Positions 40,637 through 49,179 of a DNA stretch of 64,000 bases are shown here, piece by piece. The notes beneath the pieces are model-generated. The model searched no databases, was not told the origin of the DNA, and worked only from the letters and a program-made list of their open reading frames with translations. A program made the position numbers and the translations under genes. This stretch comes from CALAED01 sp036378315 (GTDB lineage Bacteria; Actinomycetota; Actinomycetes; Streptosporangiales; Streptosporangiaceae): assembly GCA_036378315.1 (NCBI GenBank), contig DASUWU010000180.1, forward strand, positions 30,359 to 94,358, read 5' to 3'. Position 1 is the first letter of the stretch. Each line of letters starts with the position of its first letter.

Positions 40637-42315
40637 CCCTCAACGGGAAGGCCACGGAGCAGACCGACGTCCTCGTCATCGGCAGCGGCTTCGGCGGCGC
40701 GATCGCGGCGTACCACCTGGCGGCCGGCGGCGCGCGGGTCGTCGTGCTCGAACGCGGGCCCTGGCTGGAGGGCAAGGACTTCGACCACGACTACCTGCTG
40801 GGTTCGTCCTACACGCGGGTGTTCGACTTCGTCGCCGGCAAGGGGATGAGCGTGCTCGGCGGCAACTGCGTGGGCGGCGGCAGCGTCGTCTACTTCGCCG
40901 CGCTGCCGCGCGCGCCGCGGTTCGTCTTCGAGCGGCGCGGGAGCATCGGGCGGCGGATGTGGCCGGCGGGGATCGACAGGGACGCCCTCGACCCGTGGTA
41001 CGACCGGGTGGCCGAGGCGATCCCGGCCAGGCCGCAGACGTGGGACGACGTCAGCTACCCCGGCGGGCTGTGGGCGGCGGCCTGCGACAACGCCGGGCAC
41101 ACGGCCAACCCGGTGCCGGTCGGCGTCGACAACGACCTGTGCGTGAACTGCAACTGGATGGCCGCCGGGTGCCACTTCGACGCCAAGCGGTCGCTGCTGT
41201 TCAGCTACCTGCCGGCCGCGGTCGCGCACGGCGCGACGATCCGGCCGCTGCACGAGGTGCAGTACCTGTCCAGGACGGACGACGGCGGCTACCGGGTGCA
41301 CTACAACGTGATCGACGGCGAGGACTACCGGGTGCACGCCGGCAGCGGCACGATCGACGCCAAGGTCGTCGTCGTGGCGGCCGGCGCCGGCGCCACGCCG
41401 GTGATCCTGCAGCGGTCCGAGCCGCACCTCGGCGCGATGCCGCACGCGGTCGGCCGGTACTTCTCCGGCAACGGCGAGCGGCTCAACACGGCCGTGATGA
41501 ACGAGGACCGGGTGCGCGAGGTGCTCGGCCTCGACCGCGGCGACGGCAGGGCGTACGAGGCGTTCCAGATCGGCAAGGGCCCGACCGTGGCGTGCTGGGA
41601 CTACCTCGACGGGGCCCGGCCCGAGTACACCCGCTTCTCGCTCGAGCAGCTGTACTTCCCGCCCGGGCTCGGCACGATCCTCGCGCAGGTGCCGGGCGCG
41701 GCCGACCCCACGTGGTTCGGCGTGGAGAAGAAGAAGATGCTCGAGCGGTGGCGGTCCTGGCTGATCATCTTCCAGATGATCGAGGATGACAACGAGGGCG
41801 TCTTCGGCCCGCCGCCGCCCACCGGCAACTCGGTCCGCATCTCTCAGCAGATGCTCGGGCACGGCACGCTCTCCTACGACCCGACGCCGAACACCCTGCG
41901 CGGCTGGGAGCTGGCCGACGCGGCGTGCAAGGAGATCCTCGAAAAGGACGGGCTGGCCGAGGTGGCGCCGTGGACCAACGACCCGGTCGGCGCCTACACG
42001 GTGCACCCGCTGGCCTCGTGCCGCATCGGCGACGATCCTGGCACCTCCGCGCTCGACGACCGCCACGAGCTGCGCGGTCACCCGGGCATCTTCGTGACCG
42101 ACGGGTCGGCGGTGCCGTGCTCGCTGACGGTCAACCCGGCCATGACGATCTCGGCGCTCGCCGAGCGGGCCATGCCGGGCATCGTCGACGCGGTCCGGCG
42201 GCGCGGCGTGGAGGTCTCCTACGGGGCGCCGGCCCCCGACGGCTCCATCAGCGGCCGGCGCGGCACCGAAAAGCTGGTGCCCACCCTCGTCCGCGCCTCC
42301 GGGCACGCGCGATGA
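40633..42315 (+). CDS. GMC-family FAD oxidoreductase (E9-like)
   Basis: The 560-residue flavoenzyme belongs to the GMC (cholesterol oxidase/glucose dehydrogenase) family and oxidises an alcohol. The N-terminal FAD motif is VLVIGSGFGGAIAAYHLA, with LGGNCVGGGSVVYFAALP, a Cys-rich NDLCVNCNWMAAGCHFD segment and the C-terminal block LASCRIGDDPGTSALDD and TVNPAMTISALAERAM. It is translationally coupled to the upstream DUF5987 gene and the downstream AhpD-like gene. In C-1027 the homologue is SgcE9. Confidence 0.92.
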   Translation: MTLNGKATEQTDVLVIGSGFGGAIAAYHLAAGGARVVVLERGPWLEGKDFDHDYLLGSSYTRVFDFVAGKGMSVLGGNCVGGGSVVYFAALPRAPRFVFERRGSIGRRMWPAGIDRDALDPWYDRVAEAIPARPQTWDDVSYPGGLWAAACDNAGHTANPVPVGVDNDLCVNCNWMAAGCHFDAKRSLLFSYLPAAVAHGATIRPLHEVQYLSRTDDGGYRVHYNVIDGEDYRVHAGSGTIDAKVVVVAAGAGATPVILQRSEPHLGAMPHAVGRYFSGNGERLNTAVMNEDRVREVLGLDRGDGRAYEAFQIGKGPTVACWDYLDGARPEYTRFSLEQLYFPPGLGTILAQVPGAADPTWFGVEKKKMLERWRSWLIIFQMIEDDNEGVFGPPPPTGNSVRISQQMLGHGTLSYDPTPNTLRGWELADAACKEILEKDGLAEVAPWTNDPVGAYTVHPLASCRIGDDPGTSALDDRHELRGHPGIFVTDGSAVPCSLTVNPAMTISALAERAMPGIVDAVRRRGVEVSYGAPAPDGSISGRRGTEKLVPTLVRASGHAR

Positions 42316-43427
42316 ACGAGATGTTCCTGCGGGGGGCGCGGCGCAGCGCGCTGGCGCAGATCAGGCACGTCGCCCCCGTCCCGCCCCGCGCCGCCGCGCC
42401 GGACCTGGTCGGCCGGGTGTACACGCAGGTCGAACGCGACTTCGGCATGCTGGCCCCGCCGATCGCGCTGCACGCCCCGGCGCCCGAGATGCTCGCCGCG
42501 TCCTGGCTGATGCTGCGCGAGACGCTGCTGGCGACCGGCCTGGCCGGCCGGGCCGTCAAGGAGGCGGTCGGCACCGCCGTCTCGTTCGGCAACGCCTGCC
42601 CGTACTGCGTGCAGGTGCACAGCACCACGCTCGCCGGCCTCGGCCTGGACGCCGGCGAGGCCGCCGCGCTCGCCGGCGGCCGCGCGGAGGCGCTCACCGA
42701 TCCGGCCGTACGGGACATCGCCGCGTGGGCACGGGCGTGCGGAACGCGCGACGCGGGCGCCGCCGCGGCGGCCGGGGCGATCAGGACGGCGGCGCCGTTC
42801 CCCGGCGAGCAGGCCGCGGAGCTCATCGGCGTCGTGGTGACGTTCCACTACCTGAACCGCATGGTCAACGTGTTCCTGCGCGAGTCGCCCTTCCCGCCGA
42901 GCCTGCCCGCGGGGGCGCGTGGCGGGCTGCTGCGGCTGCTGGTGAAGATCCTGGGCCCGACGACCAGGCGCTACAGGGAGCCGGGCGGCTCGCTCGGCCT
43001 GCTGCCGGCCGCGCCGCTCCCCACTGACCTGGCGTGGGCGGCCGGCGCCGCGCACGTCGCCGGCGCCTTCGCGCGCGCCGCCGCCGCGATCGACGCGGCG
43101 GGGGCCGGGTCGGTGCCCGCAGCGGTGCGCGATCTCGTCCACGGCGCCCTGACCGGCTGGACGGGAGAGCCGCCCGGACTCGGCATGTCCTGGGTCGGCG
43201 ACGCGGTCTCCGGGCTGCCGGCCGCCGACCGCTCGGCCGGCCGGCTGGCGCTGCTCGTGGCGTTCGCCTCCTACCAGGTCGGCCCCTCGGCCATCGAGGA
43301 GTTCCGGCGTGACCATCCAGGCGACCGGGCGCTGGTCGAGCTCGCTTCGTGGGCGAGCATGGCCGCGGCGCGGCGGGTGGGCGGTTGGGCGCTCGCCGAA
43401 CTCGGGCAAGAGCACGCACAAAGATGA
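42312..43427 (+). CDS. AhpD-like/carboxymuconolactone decarboxylase-fold protein (E11-like)
   Basis: The 371-residue protein has an AhpD-like CxxC motif at Cys96/Cys99 (GNACPYCVQVHSTTLA), preceded by LAASWLMLRETLLATGL, and a second helical half (LNRMVNVFLRESPFP, then IEEFRRDHPGDRALVELASW) suggesting two CMD-like domains. The CxxC-helix-His layout allows peroxidase or thiol redox chemistry. It sits at the E11 position behind the GMC gene with an ATGA overlap. It may protect against the reactive product or act in core maturation; neither is shown. Confidence 0.82.
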   Translation: MNEMFLRGARRSALAQIRHVAPVPPRAAAPDLVGRVYTQVERDFGMLAPPIALHAPAPEMLAASWLMLRETLLATGLAGRAVKEAVGTAVSFGNACPYCVQVHSTTLAGLGLDAGEAAALAGGRAEALTDPAVRDIAAWARACGTRDAGAAAAAGAIRTAAPFPGEQAAELIGVVVTFHYLNRMVNVFLRESPFPPSLPAGARGGLLRLLVKILGPTTRRYREPGGSLGLLPAAPLPTDLAWAAGAAHVAGAFARAAAAIDAAGAGSVPAAVRDLVHGALTGWTGEPPGLGMSWVGDAVSGLPAADRSAGRLALLVAFASYQVGPSAIEEFRRDHPGDRALVELASWASMAAARRVGGWALAELGQEHAQR

Positions 43428-43480
43428 CGCCGCATTTTCTCCGGCACATGCTTGGTATGGCGATATAAGCGACCAACGCA

Positions 43481-44305
43481 GTGCGTTTAGGGGTGACCGA
43501 GTTGCCGGACGTATTCGCAGACCTGACGGCGGAACGCGATGTAGTCGACCGCATGGTGGCCGAAATCGACGCGTCGCAATGGACGGCCGACACCCCGGCG
43601 GAGGGATGGACGATAGCCCACCAGATCGCCCACCTGTCCTTCGTCTTCACCCTCGCCGGGACCGCGGCGGCCGACCCCGAGACGTTCAAGGCCGTGGTCG
43701 CCGGCGCGGCCGGTGACTTCAACGGCGCCGTGAACGCCGCGATCGGCCTCTACCTGCCGTGCGCGCCGGAGGACCTGCTGGCCCGCTGGCGCAAGGAGAC
43801 CACGGAGGCGACCGACTCGCTGGCCGCCGTCCCGGCCGGGGAGGTCGTGCCGTGGCTGGTCCGGCCGCTGCCGGCGGCCGTACTCGCCTGCGCCGGGATG
43901 ATGGAGCTGTTCGCGCACGGGCAGGACATCGCCGACGCGCTCGGCGTCGCGCCCGACCGCACGGACCGGATCCGCCATATCGCCGGATTCGCGACGCTCA
44001 CCTGGGACTTCGGCTACCAGGCGCGCGGCCTGACCCCGCCGGACGTGCGGTTCGGGTACGAGCTGACCGCCCCGTCCGGTGAGCTGTGGACGTTCGGCCC
44101 GGCCGACGCGGAACAGAAGATCACCGGACCGGCGCTCGACTTCTGCCTGCTGGTGACCAGGCGGCGGCACCGTGACGACCTCGCCGTCACCGCCACCGGG
44201 CCGGACGCCGACCAGTGGCTGAACATCGCCCAGGCCTACCGCGGCCCGGCCGGCCCCGGCCGTCGCCCCGGGCAGTTCGCCCACCTGGTCGCCGGCCGCG
44301 GGTAG
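43481..44305 (+). CDS. TIGR03084-type DinB-fold metal-binding protein
   Basis: The 274-residue protein fits the DinB/mycothiol-maleylpyruvate isomerase superfamily. The four-helix DinB bundle covers about residues 10-170, with His ligand candidates in GWTIAHQIAHLSFVF and in MMELFAHGQDIADALG, and a C-terminal domain with FCLLVTRRRHRDDLAV. Members use a metal with mycothiol or another thiol cofactor. The GTG at 43481 lacks a clear ribosome site; a GTG at 43493 is also possible. It stands alone 53 bp after the AhpD-like gene. A possible detoxification role is an inference. Confidence 0.82.
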   Translation: MRLGVTELPDVFADLTAERDVVDRMVAEIDASQWTADTPAEGWTIAHQIAHLSFVFTLAGTAAADPETFKAVVAGAAGDFNGAVNAAIGLYLPCAPEDLLARWRKETTEATDSLAAVPAGEVVPWLVRPLPAAVLACAGMMELFAHGQDIADALGVAPDRTDRIRHIAGFATLTWDFGYQARGLTPPDVRFGYELTAPSGELWTFGPADAEQKITGPALDFCLLVTRRRHRDDLAVTATGPDADQWLNIAQAYRGPAGPGRRPGQFAHLVAGRG

Positions 44306-44440
44306 GCCGCGCGCGGCGCGCTCCGCGTCGGCACTCTCAAAGATGTTCCGGTGGCGCACCGGATGTGACGATTGAATCGAGCGAAATAGGGGTGGCGCGA
44401 AAAAGGGGGACACCGGAATAACCGAACCGGTGTCCCGCCC
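44306..44440. promoter_or_regulatory. Leader region of the tRNA gene
   Basis: The gap of about 135 bp between the DinB-fold gene and the tRNA gene contains the hairpin at 44407-44436. The AT-richer stretch 44362-44405 could hold the tRNA promoter, but no clear -35/-10 pair is seen. Confidence 0.35.
44407..44436. terminator. Perfect 10-bp hairpin just upstream of the tRNA
   Basis: GGGACACCGG at 44407-44416 pairs exactly with 44427-44436 around a 10-nt loop (AATAACCGAA). It ends four bases before the tRNA 5' end. It may be a terminator of the upstream gene or an RNA-processing structure in the tRNA precursor. Confidence 0.5.
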
Positions 44441-44513
44441 GCCTCCGTAGCCCAACGGAAGAGGCAGGCTCCTTAAAAGAGCCTACGTGTCGGTTCGAAT
44501 CCGACCGGGGGCA
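44441..44513 (+). tRNA. Class I tRNA gene with anticodon UAA (non-canonical)
   Basis: A complete 73-nt tRNA fold is present. The acceptor stem GCCTCCG pairs with CGGGGGC (one T-G pair), discriminator A73. D-arm starts TAGCCC with GG18-19 in the loop and a 3-bp stem plus one mismatch. Anticodon stem GGCTC/GAGCC closes the 7-nt loop CTTAAAA, so the anticodon is UAA. The variable region is only 5 nt (TACGT) and the T-arm is GTCGG-TTCGAAT-CCGAC. CCA is not encoded (CGA follows). UAA would read UUA (Leu), but bacterial tRNA-Leu are class II with a long variable arm, so charging identity is open. It lies inside the enediyne cluster, 103 bp before the monooxygenase gene. Confidence 0.8.
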
Positions 44514-44616
44514 CGAAAGTCGCCCGGACCGGCCCGATGGCCACCAGAGCCGCTGCCCCGAAAACGCTCGAAGTCGGCACCCGAAGAAAGCCCCGGAACA
44601 AAGGATCTGGCCAGCG

Positions 44617-45879
44617 ATGACAGTCGCCACGAGTGTTTCCGACGCTTCCGACGTCTCTCCCGCTCCGGGCGGTGCCGCCGGGCCGCCCGAGCCCGGCCTC
44701 ACCCCGGCCGAGATCATCGCCCGCGCCGAGGCCATCGCCGAGGCGCTGGTCGCCCGCCAGGCCGAGACCGAGCGGCGCACCTTCTACGCGCGGAACACGC
44801 ACGAGGAGTTCTCCCGCGCCGGCTTCTACCGGATCCTTGTCCCCAGGCGGTACGGCGGCTACGAGTTCGGCGTCGAGACGTTCTTCCGCGTGGTGATGGC
44901 CCTGACCAGGGGCTGCCCGTCCACCGGCTGGATGTACTGCCTGGGCGCCGTCCACGCGCTCGCGGTGGCCACGCTGTTCGACGAGCGGGCGCAGGCCGAG
45001 CTGTTCGCCGGCGGCGACTTCATCTGCCCGGCCACGGTGGCGCCCAGCGGCAGCGCGGAACGCACCCCCGACGGGGGCTGGGCGCTCGACGGCACGTGGA
45101 ACTACTGCTCTGGCGCCCCGTACGCCACCCACTTCATGGGCCACACGCTGGTCTCGCCGGGCGACGGGCGGCCACCGGAGCCGATGCTCTTCATCATCCC
45201 GCGCGACCAGTTCCGGCGGCTGGACGACTGGGGCGGCCAGCTCGGCCTGAAGGGCAGCGGGTCGCACAGCATCACCATCGAAGGCGGCCGCATCCCGGAC
45301 CACTTCACCCTGAACGCCCACCTCAGCCAGCTCACCATCACCGAGGAGACGCCAGGGCGGGTGCTGCACGCCAACCCCGAATACGGAGGCGGACAGCTCA
45401 GCTTCATGCTCTTCGAGCTGGGGGCGCTCGCGGTGGGCATGGCGCGCGGCGCGCTCGACGCGTTCGAGGACCTGATGCGGACCAGGACCACCATCTACCC
45501 GCCCATCGTCGGGCGCGCCGAGGACCCCGACTACCAGTACCGGTACGGCGCGGCCGCCGGCAAGATCGCCACCGCCGAGGCGGCCCTGTTGGACGCCATC
45601 AGGCAGTGGAGCGACGCCTGCCGCCGCGGCCCGGCGACCTTCACCAAGGCGTTCGAGTGGCGGCTCGCCACCATCAGCCGGGAAGTGATCAACCTGGCCT
45701 GGAACGCGGTGGAAGGGCACCTGTTCCCGCTCGCCGGCTCGAGTTCGGTACGGCAGGGCGATCGGGTCGAGCGTGTCTGGCGGGACATGTCCACGCTGCA
45801 CAGCCACGCCGGCGTGGCGCTCGTCCTCACCGGCATGGCCAACCGCGAGCTCGCCAGGGCCACGTTCGGCATCGAGTGA
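44617..45879 (+). CDS. Acyl-CoA dehydrogenase-fold flavin monooxygenase (group D type)
   Basis: The 420-residue protein has the acyl-CoA dehydrogenase fold but fits the hydroxylase branch (HsaA/HpaH-like), which uses FADH2 from a separate reductase to hydroxylate aromatic substrates. Marks are GFYRILVPRRYGGYEFGVET, LTRGCPSTGWMYCLGAVHAL, GGWALDGTWNYCSGAPYAT and the C-terminal domain with VRQGDRVERVWRDMSTLHSH. The ATG at 44617 has only a weak ribosome site. It is followed by a P450 gene after 47 bp. E6 may supply reduced flavin. Confidence 0.87.
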   Translation: MTVATSVSDASDVSPAPGGAAGPPEPGLTPAEIIARAEAIAEALVARQAETERRTFYARNTHEEFSRAGFYRILVPRRYGGYEFGVETFFRVVMALTRGCPSTGWMYCLGAVHALAVATLFDERAQAELFAGGDFICPATVAPSGSAERTPDGGWALDGTWNYCSGAPYATHFMGHTLVSPGDGRPPEPMLFIIPRDQFRRLDDWGGQLGLKGSGSHSITIEGGRIPDHFTLNAHLSQLTITEETPGRVLHANPEYGGGQLSFMLFELGALAVGMARGALDAFEDLMRTRTTIYPPIVGRAEDPDYQYRYGAAAGKIATAEAALLDAIRQWSDACRRGPATFTKAFEWRLATISREVINLAWNAVEGHLFPLAGSSSVRQGDRVERVWRDMSTLHSHAGVALVLTGMANRELARATFGIE

Positions 45880-45926
45880 ACAGCACCCCGTCAGAACCAC
45901 ATCCGTACCGAAGATCTGGAGAACCC

Positions 45927-47174
45927 ATGGACAGATGTCCCGTCGTCCTCGACACCAGTGGGACCGACATCCACGCCGAGGCCGACCGGCTGCGCGCGAT
46001 GGGCCCGGCCACCCTGGTGGAGCTCCCCGGCGGCGTGCACGCCTGGTCGATCAACAGCCACAGCGTCATCAAGCGGCTCCTCACCGACCCGAACGTCACC
46101 AAGAGCGCGCGCAACCACTGGCCGGCCTTCATCAACGGCGAGATCCCGCCGGACTGGGAGATGATCAGCTGGATCGCGATGGACAACATGGTCACCGCGT
46201 ACGGCAAGGACCACGTCCGGCTGCGCAGGCTGGTCGGCAAGGCGTTCACCCCGCGCCGCGTCGAGACGCTCAGGCCGCGCGTCGTCCAGCTCATCAACGC
46301 GCTGCTTGACGGCCTGGCCGCCGCCGGGCCCGGCGAGGTCGTCGACCTGCGCGAGCGGTACGCCTACCCGCTGCCGGCCATGCTGGTGGCCGACCTCATC
46401 GGCATGTCGGAGGAGGCGCGGGCCAAGACCGCCAAGGTCATCGACATGATGGTCGACACCACCGTCACTCCCGAGCAGGCCCAGGCGGTCCTGGCCGGCT
46501 GGCGCGGCGCGATGGCCGACCTCATCGCCGCCAAGCGCGCCGAGCCCGGCGAGGACATCACCAGCGACCTGATCGCCGCCCGCGACGAGGACGGCTCGCG
46601 GCTGAGCGAGGACGAGCTGACCGACACGATCTTCGCGATCCTCGGCGCCGGCTCGGAGACCACGATCAACTTCCTCGACAACGCCATCACGCTGCTGCTC
46701 ACCCACCCCGACCAGCTCGAGCTGGTCAGGTCGGGCCAGGTGACCTGGGACGACGTCTTCGACGAGACGCTGCGAGTGGAGTCGCCGCTGGCCCAGCTCC
46801 CGCTGCGCTACGCCGTCACCGACATCGAGGTGGACGGCGTGACGATCCCGCGGGGCGACCCGATCCTGATCAACTACAGCGCGTACGGCCGCGACCCGGC
46901 GCTGCACGGCGCGGACGCGCACGTCTTCGACCTCACCCGGCAGGACAAGGAGCACCTGTCCTTCGGCCACGGCCCGCACTTCTGCCTCGGCGGCGGCGTG
47001 GCCCACCTGATCGGGACGACCGGCCTGTCCATGCTCTTCGAGCGCTTCCCCGACCTGGCCCTCGCGGTCCCCGCCGACGACCTGCTGCCGCTGCCGACGT
47101 TCATCATGAACGGCCACCGCGCGCTGCCGGTGCGGCTCACCGCGGCGGTCCCGGTCGGCGCGCCGGTGAGCTGA
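45927..47174 (+). CDS. Cytochrome P450 (CYP107-like)
   Basis: The 415-residue class I P450 has I-helix LGAGSETTINFL, ExxR in DETLRVESP and the haem loop FGHGPHFCLGGGVAHLI. The residue after the usual LAR region is altered (VAHL in place of LAR). The ATG at 45927 follows CTGGAGAACCC. It forms an operon with the monooxygenase at 44617 and ends at a strong terminator. It probably adds a hydroxyl or couples groups on the scaffold; ferredoxin partners are not in the window. Confidence 0.92.
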   Translation: MDRCPVVLDTSGTDIHAEADRLRAMGPATLVELPGGVHAWSINSHSVIKRLLTDPNVTKSARNHWPAFINGEIPPDWEMISWIAMDNMVTAYGKDHVRLRRLVGKAFTPRRVETLRPRVVQLINALLDGLAAAGPGEVVDLRERYAYPLPAMLVADLIGMSEEARAKTAKVIDMMVDTTVTPEQAQAVLAGWRGAMADLIAAKRAEPGEDITSDLIAARDEDGSRLSEDELTDTIFAILGAGSETTINFLDNAITLLLTHPDQLELVRSGQVTWDDVFDETLRVESPLAQLPLRYAVTDIEVDGVTIPRGDPILINYSAYGRDPALHGADAHVFDLTRQDKEHLSFGHGPHFCLGGGVAHLIGTTGLSMLFERFPDLALAVPADDLLPLPTFIMNGHRALPVRLTAAVPVGAPVS

Positions 47175-47180
47175 CCCCCC

Positions 47181-47230
47181 GTAAAAACCTCCGCCCCCAG
47201 CCCGATCGGGCTGGGGGCGGAGGTTTTTAC
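47181..47230. terminator. Strong bidirectional terminator, 25-bp perfect inverted repeat
   Basis: The 50-nt stretch is a perfect palindrome: GTAAAAACCTCCGCCCCCAG at the left arm start and its complement ending GGAGGTTTTTAC at the right. It gives a GC-rich stem with a T-run on both strands and lies between the converging P450 and FAD-monooxygenase genes. Confidence 0.92.
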
Positions 47231-47231
47231 G

Positions 47232-48662
47232 TCACTCGCCGGATGCCGCCTGGGCCGGGGCCGGTTCGACCTGCCGGGCCTCCTCGCCGACCGGCAGCCA
47301 GGCCGGCACGTCCAGCGCCGCGCCGCGCTTGGCGTTGCGGAAGACCCTGACCATCATGCCGGGCCGCATGAGCGCCGTCGGCGGCTCCACGAGCCCGGCG
47401 ACGCGCATGAACGTCCTGGTGATCTGGCCGTCCTGGGTGGCCGCCGCCTGGAGCTTGGCCATGTAGGCGTTGCCCATCCTGACCTTGGCAGGCCGCTCCC
47501 CCTCGACGCCGGGGAAGCTGAGGTCGCCGCCGGCCGAGATGTCCCACGGCACGTCGATGACCTTCGCGATGGCCTTCTGGAACCGGCGCGGGTCGGGCGC
47601 CGCACCCTCGCGCAGGAGGCCGCGCAGGGTCAGCGCGTCCAGGGCGGCGACGGTCATGCCCTGCCCGTACACCGGGTTGAAGCTGCACGCGGCGTCCCCG
47701 GTCACCAGCAGCCGCTCAGGCAGCCGGTCGAGCCGCTCGTACCTGCGCCGCACGCTCGCCGGATAGCGGAAGGAGACCGGGTCGTCGAGCGGCTCGGCGT
47801 CCTTGATCACCTCATAGATGTCCGGGACCGGCAGCGACCTGACGAAGTCGAGGAACCCGTCCGGGTCGGCCGGCGCGGCGTCCCCGAGCACGCCGGTGAG
47901 CGACAGCACGCACCGGCCGTTCTCGATCCGCGAGAAGAACGCGCCGCGCGGCGTGACCGGCGTGGACACCGGGTTGATCGACAGGTCGCCGTTCAGGATG
48001 GACTCGTCCGGCAGGCGGTAGTGCCGGGTCGTGTAGCTCAGGTTGATCCTGACCCGGTCCTCCTCGGGCCGCCGGTAGCCGAACTCCTCCAGCCACGCGG
48101 GCGTACGGGAGCCGCGCCCGGTGGCGTCGACGACGAGGTCGGCCTCGATGACCTCCTCGGCGTCGCCGTCGGCGGCGCGCCGCACCCGTACCCCGGTCAC
48201 CCGGCCGGCGTCCGGCGTGGCGACCAGGCCGAGGATGTCGCGCTGCTCGGCGAAGGTCACGTTGGGCAGGGCGTCCACCCGGGTCCGCACCAGGTGCTCC
48301 AGCACGGGCCTGGCCGCCGAGACGCAGAGGCAGCCGGCGTGCGCCGGGCTCAGCCGCTTGCCGTTGAAGTACCAGCGCAGCTCGCCCAGGTCACCGGTGG
48401 GCACCCCGGAGGCGATCGCGCCCTCGGTGAAGCCGGGGAACAGCTCCTCGAGGATCTGCTGCCCGCGGGCGAGCAGCCCGTGGACGTGGCGGCCCTGCGG
48501 CACGCCGCGGCGGGCGGTGGTCACCCCGAGCAGCTTGTCGCGGTCGACCACGATCACCTCGGCGTACGCCTCGGCCAGCACGCGCGCGGCGAGCAGGCCC
48601 GCCATGCTGCCGCCGAGGACGACCGCGCGGTCGCCCACCTGTCCGGTCGTCGATCCGGCCAT
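47232..48662 (-). CDS. FAD-dependent monooxygenase/hydroxylase
   Basis: The 476-residue protein is a PHBH-fold FAD monooxygenase: the dinucleotide motif AVVLGGSMAGLLAARVLAEA, DLVVDATGRGSRTPAWLE and the second FAD motif LLVTGDAACSFNPVYGQGMT. Such enzymes hydroxylate or epoxidise using NAD(P)H. Similar proteins occur in enediyne and other actinomycete clusters. The ATG at 48662 was chosen; GTG codons at 48671 and 48683 are alternatives, the latter overlapping the SgcJ stop (GTGA). It forms a leftward operon with SgcJ and the monooxygenase at 49180. Confidence 0.9.
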   Translation of the reverse strand: MAGSTTGQVGDRAVVLGGSMAGLLAARVLAEAYAEVIVVDRDKLLGVTTARRGVPQGRHVHGLLARGQQILEELFPGFTEGAIASGVPTGDLGELRWYFNGKRLSPAHAGCLCVSAARPVLEHLVRTRVDALPNVTFAEQRDILGLVATPDAGRVTGVRVRRAADGDAEEVIEADLVVDATGRGSRTPAWLEEFGYRRPEEDRVRINLSYTTRHYRLPDESILNGDLSINPVSTPVTPRGAFFSRIENGRCVLSLTGVLGDAAPADPDGFLDFVRSLPVPDIYEVIKDAEPLDDPVSFRYPASVRRRYERLDRLPERLLVTGDAACSFNPVYGQGMTVAALDALTLRGLLREGAAPDPRRFQKAIAKVIDVPWDISAGGDLSFPGVEGERPAKVRMGNAYMAKLQAAATQDGQITRTFMRVAGLVEPPTALMRPGMMVRVFRNAKRGAALDVPAWLPVGEEARQVEPAPAQAASGE

Positions 48663-48679
48663 CCCTGTCACCACCCCGG

Positions 48680-49138
48680 TCACCGCCCCGATGTGCCGGG
48701 CGCGGGCAGGGCCTTCGTCGCCGGGCTGTTCTGGTAGGCGGCGAGCTTCCACTGGCCGTCACGCTTGACGACGAGCCACGCCGCCCTGATGGACTGGTCG
48801 TCGGACACCTCCGACTCCCCCGCGGCCAGCACGCCGCCCTGGGTGAGCAGCAGCGCCACGTCGGCGGCGAGGAACCGCAGGTCGAGCGGCTTCCCGGTCA
48901 CCTGCGTGTTCTTGTACTGGTTGGCGTAGGCGTCCTTGAGGTACGCCCTGATCTCCTCGCGCCCCTTCCGGTACATGCCGGGCAGGATCATGGTCCCGTC
49001 CTCGGTGAAGACGTCGGCGAAGGCATCGGCGTCGGCGTACGCCCACGCGGCGATGACGCGCTGGGTGAGCGCGGCGACGGCCGCCTTGTCGGCGTCGGTG
49101 GGGCCCGCGACGGGGGCGGCGGACGTGGTCGTGGTCAT
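48680..49138 (-). CDS. SgcJ/EcaC-family NTF2-like protein
   Basis: The 152-residue protein has an NTF2-like cone fold, with VIAAWAYADADAFADVFTED near residue 30, MYRKGREEIRAYLKDAYAN, ALLLTQGGVLAAGE and the C-terminal RAAWLVVKRDGQWKLAAYQN. It is a member of the SgcJ/EcaC family named from the C-1027 cluster, where J is needed for core formation but its exact reaction is not established. The ATG at 49138 follows GAGGGAACC. It supports assignment to the nine-membered enediyne class. Confidence 0.92.
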   Translation of the reverse strand: MTTTTSAAPVAGPTDADKAAVAALTQRVIAAWAYADADAFADVFTEDGTMILPGMYRKGREEIRAYLKDAYANQYKNTQVTGKPLDLRFLAADVALLLTQGGVLAAGESEVSDDQSIRAAWLVVKRDGQWKLAAYQNSPATKALPAPGTSGR

Positions 49139-49179
49139 GGTTCCCTCGCTTGGTCGCTTGGTCGCTTCTGTGCCGGCGG

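Noticed and set aside
44441..44513. tRNA as an integration site of a mobile element
   Set aside because: No integrase, excisionase or repeated tRNA 3' end was seen, and the cluster genes continue on both sides.
44441..44513. Ordinary bldA tRNA-Leu(UAA)
   Set aside because: The variable region is 5 nt, while tRNA-Leu has a long variable arm, and the acceptor and D-arm sequences differ from bldA.
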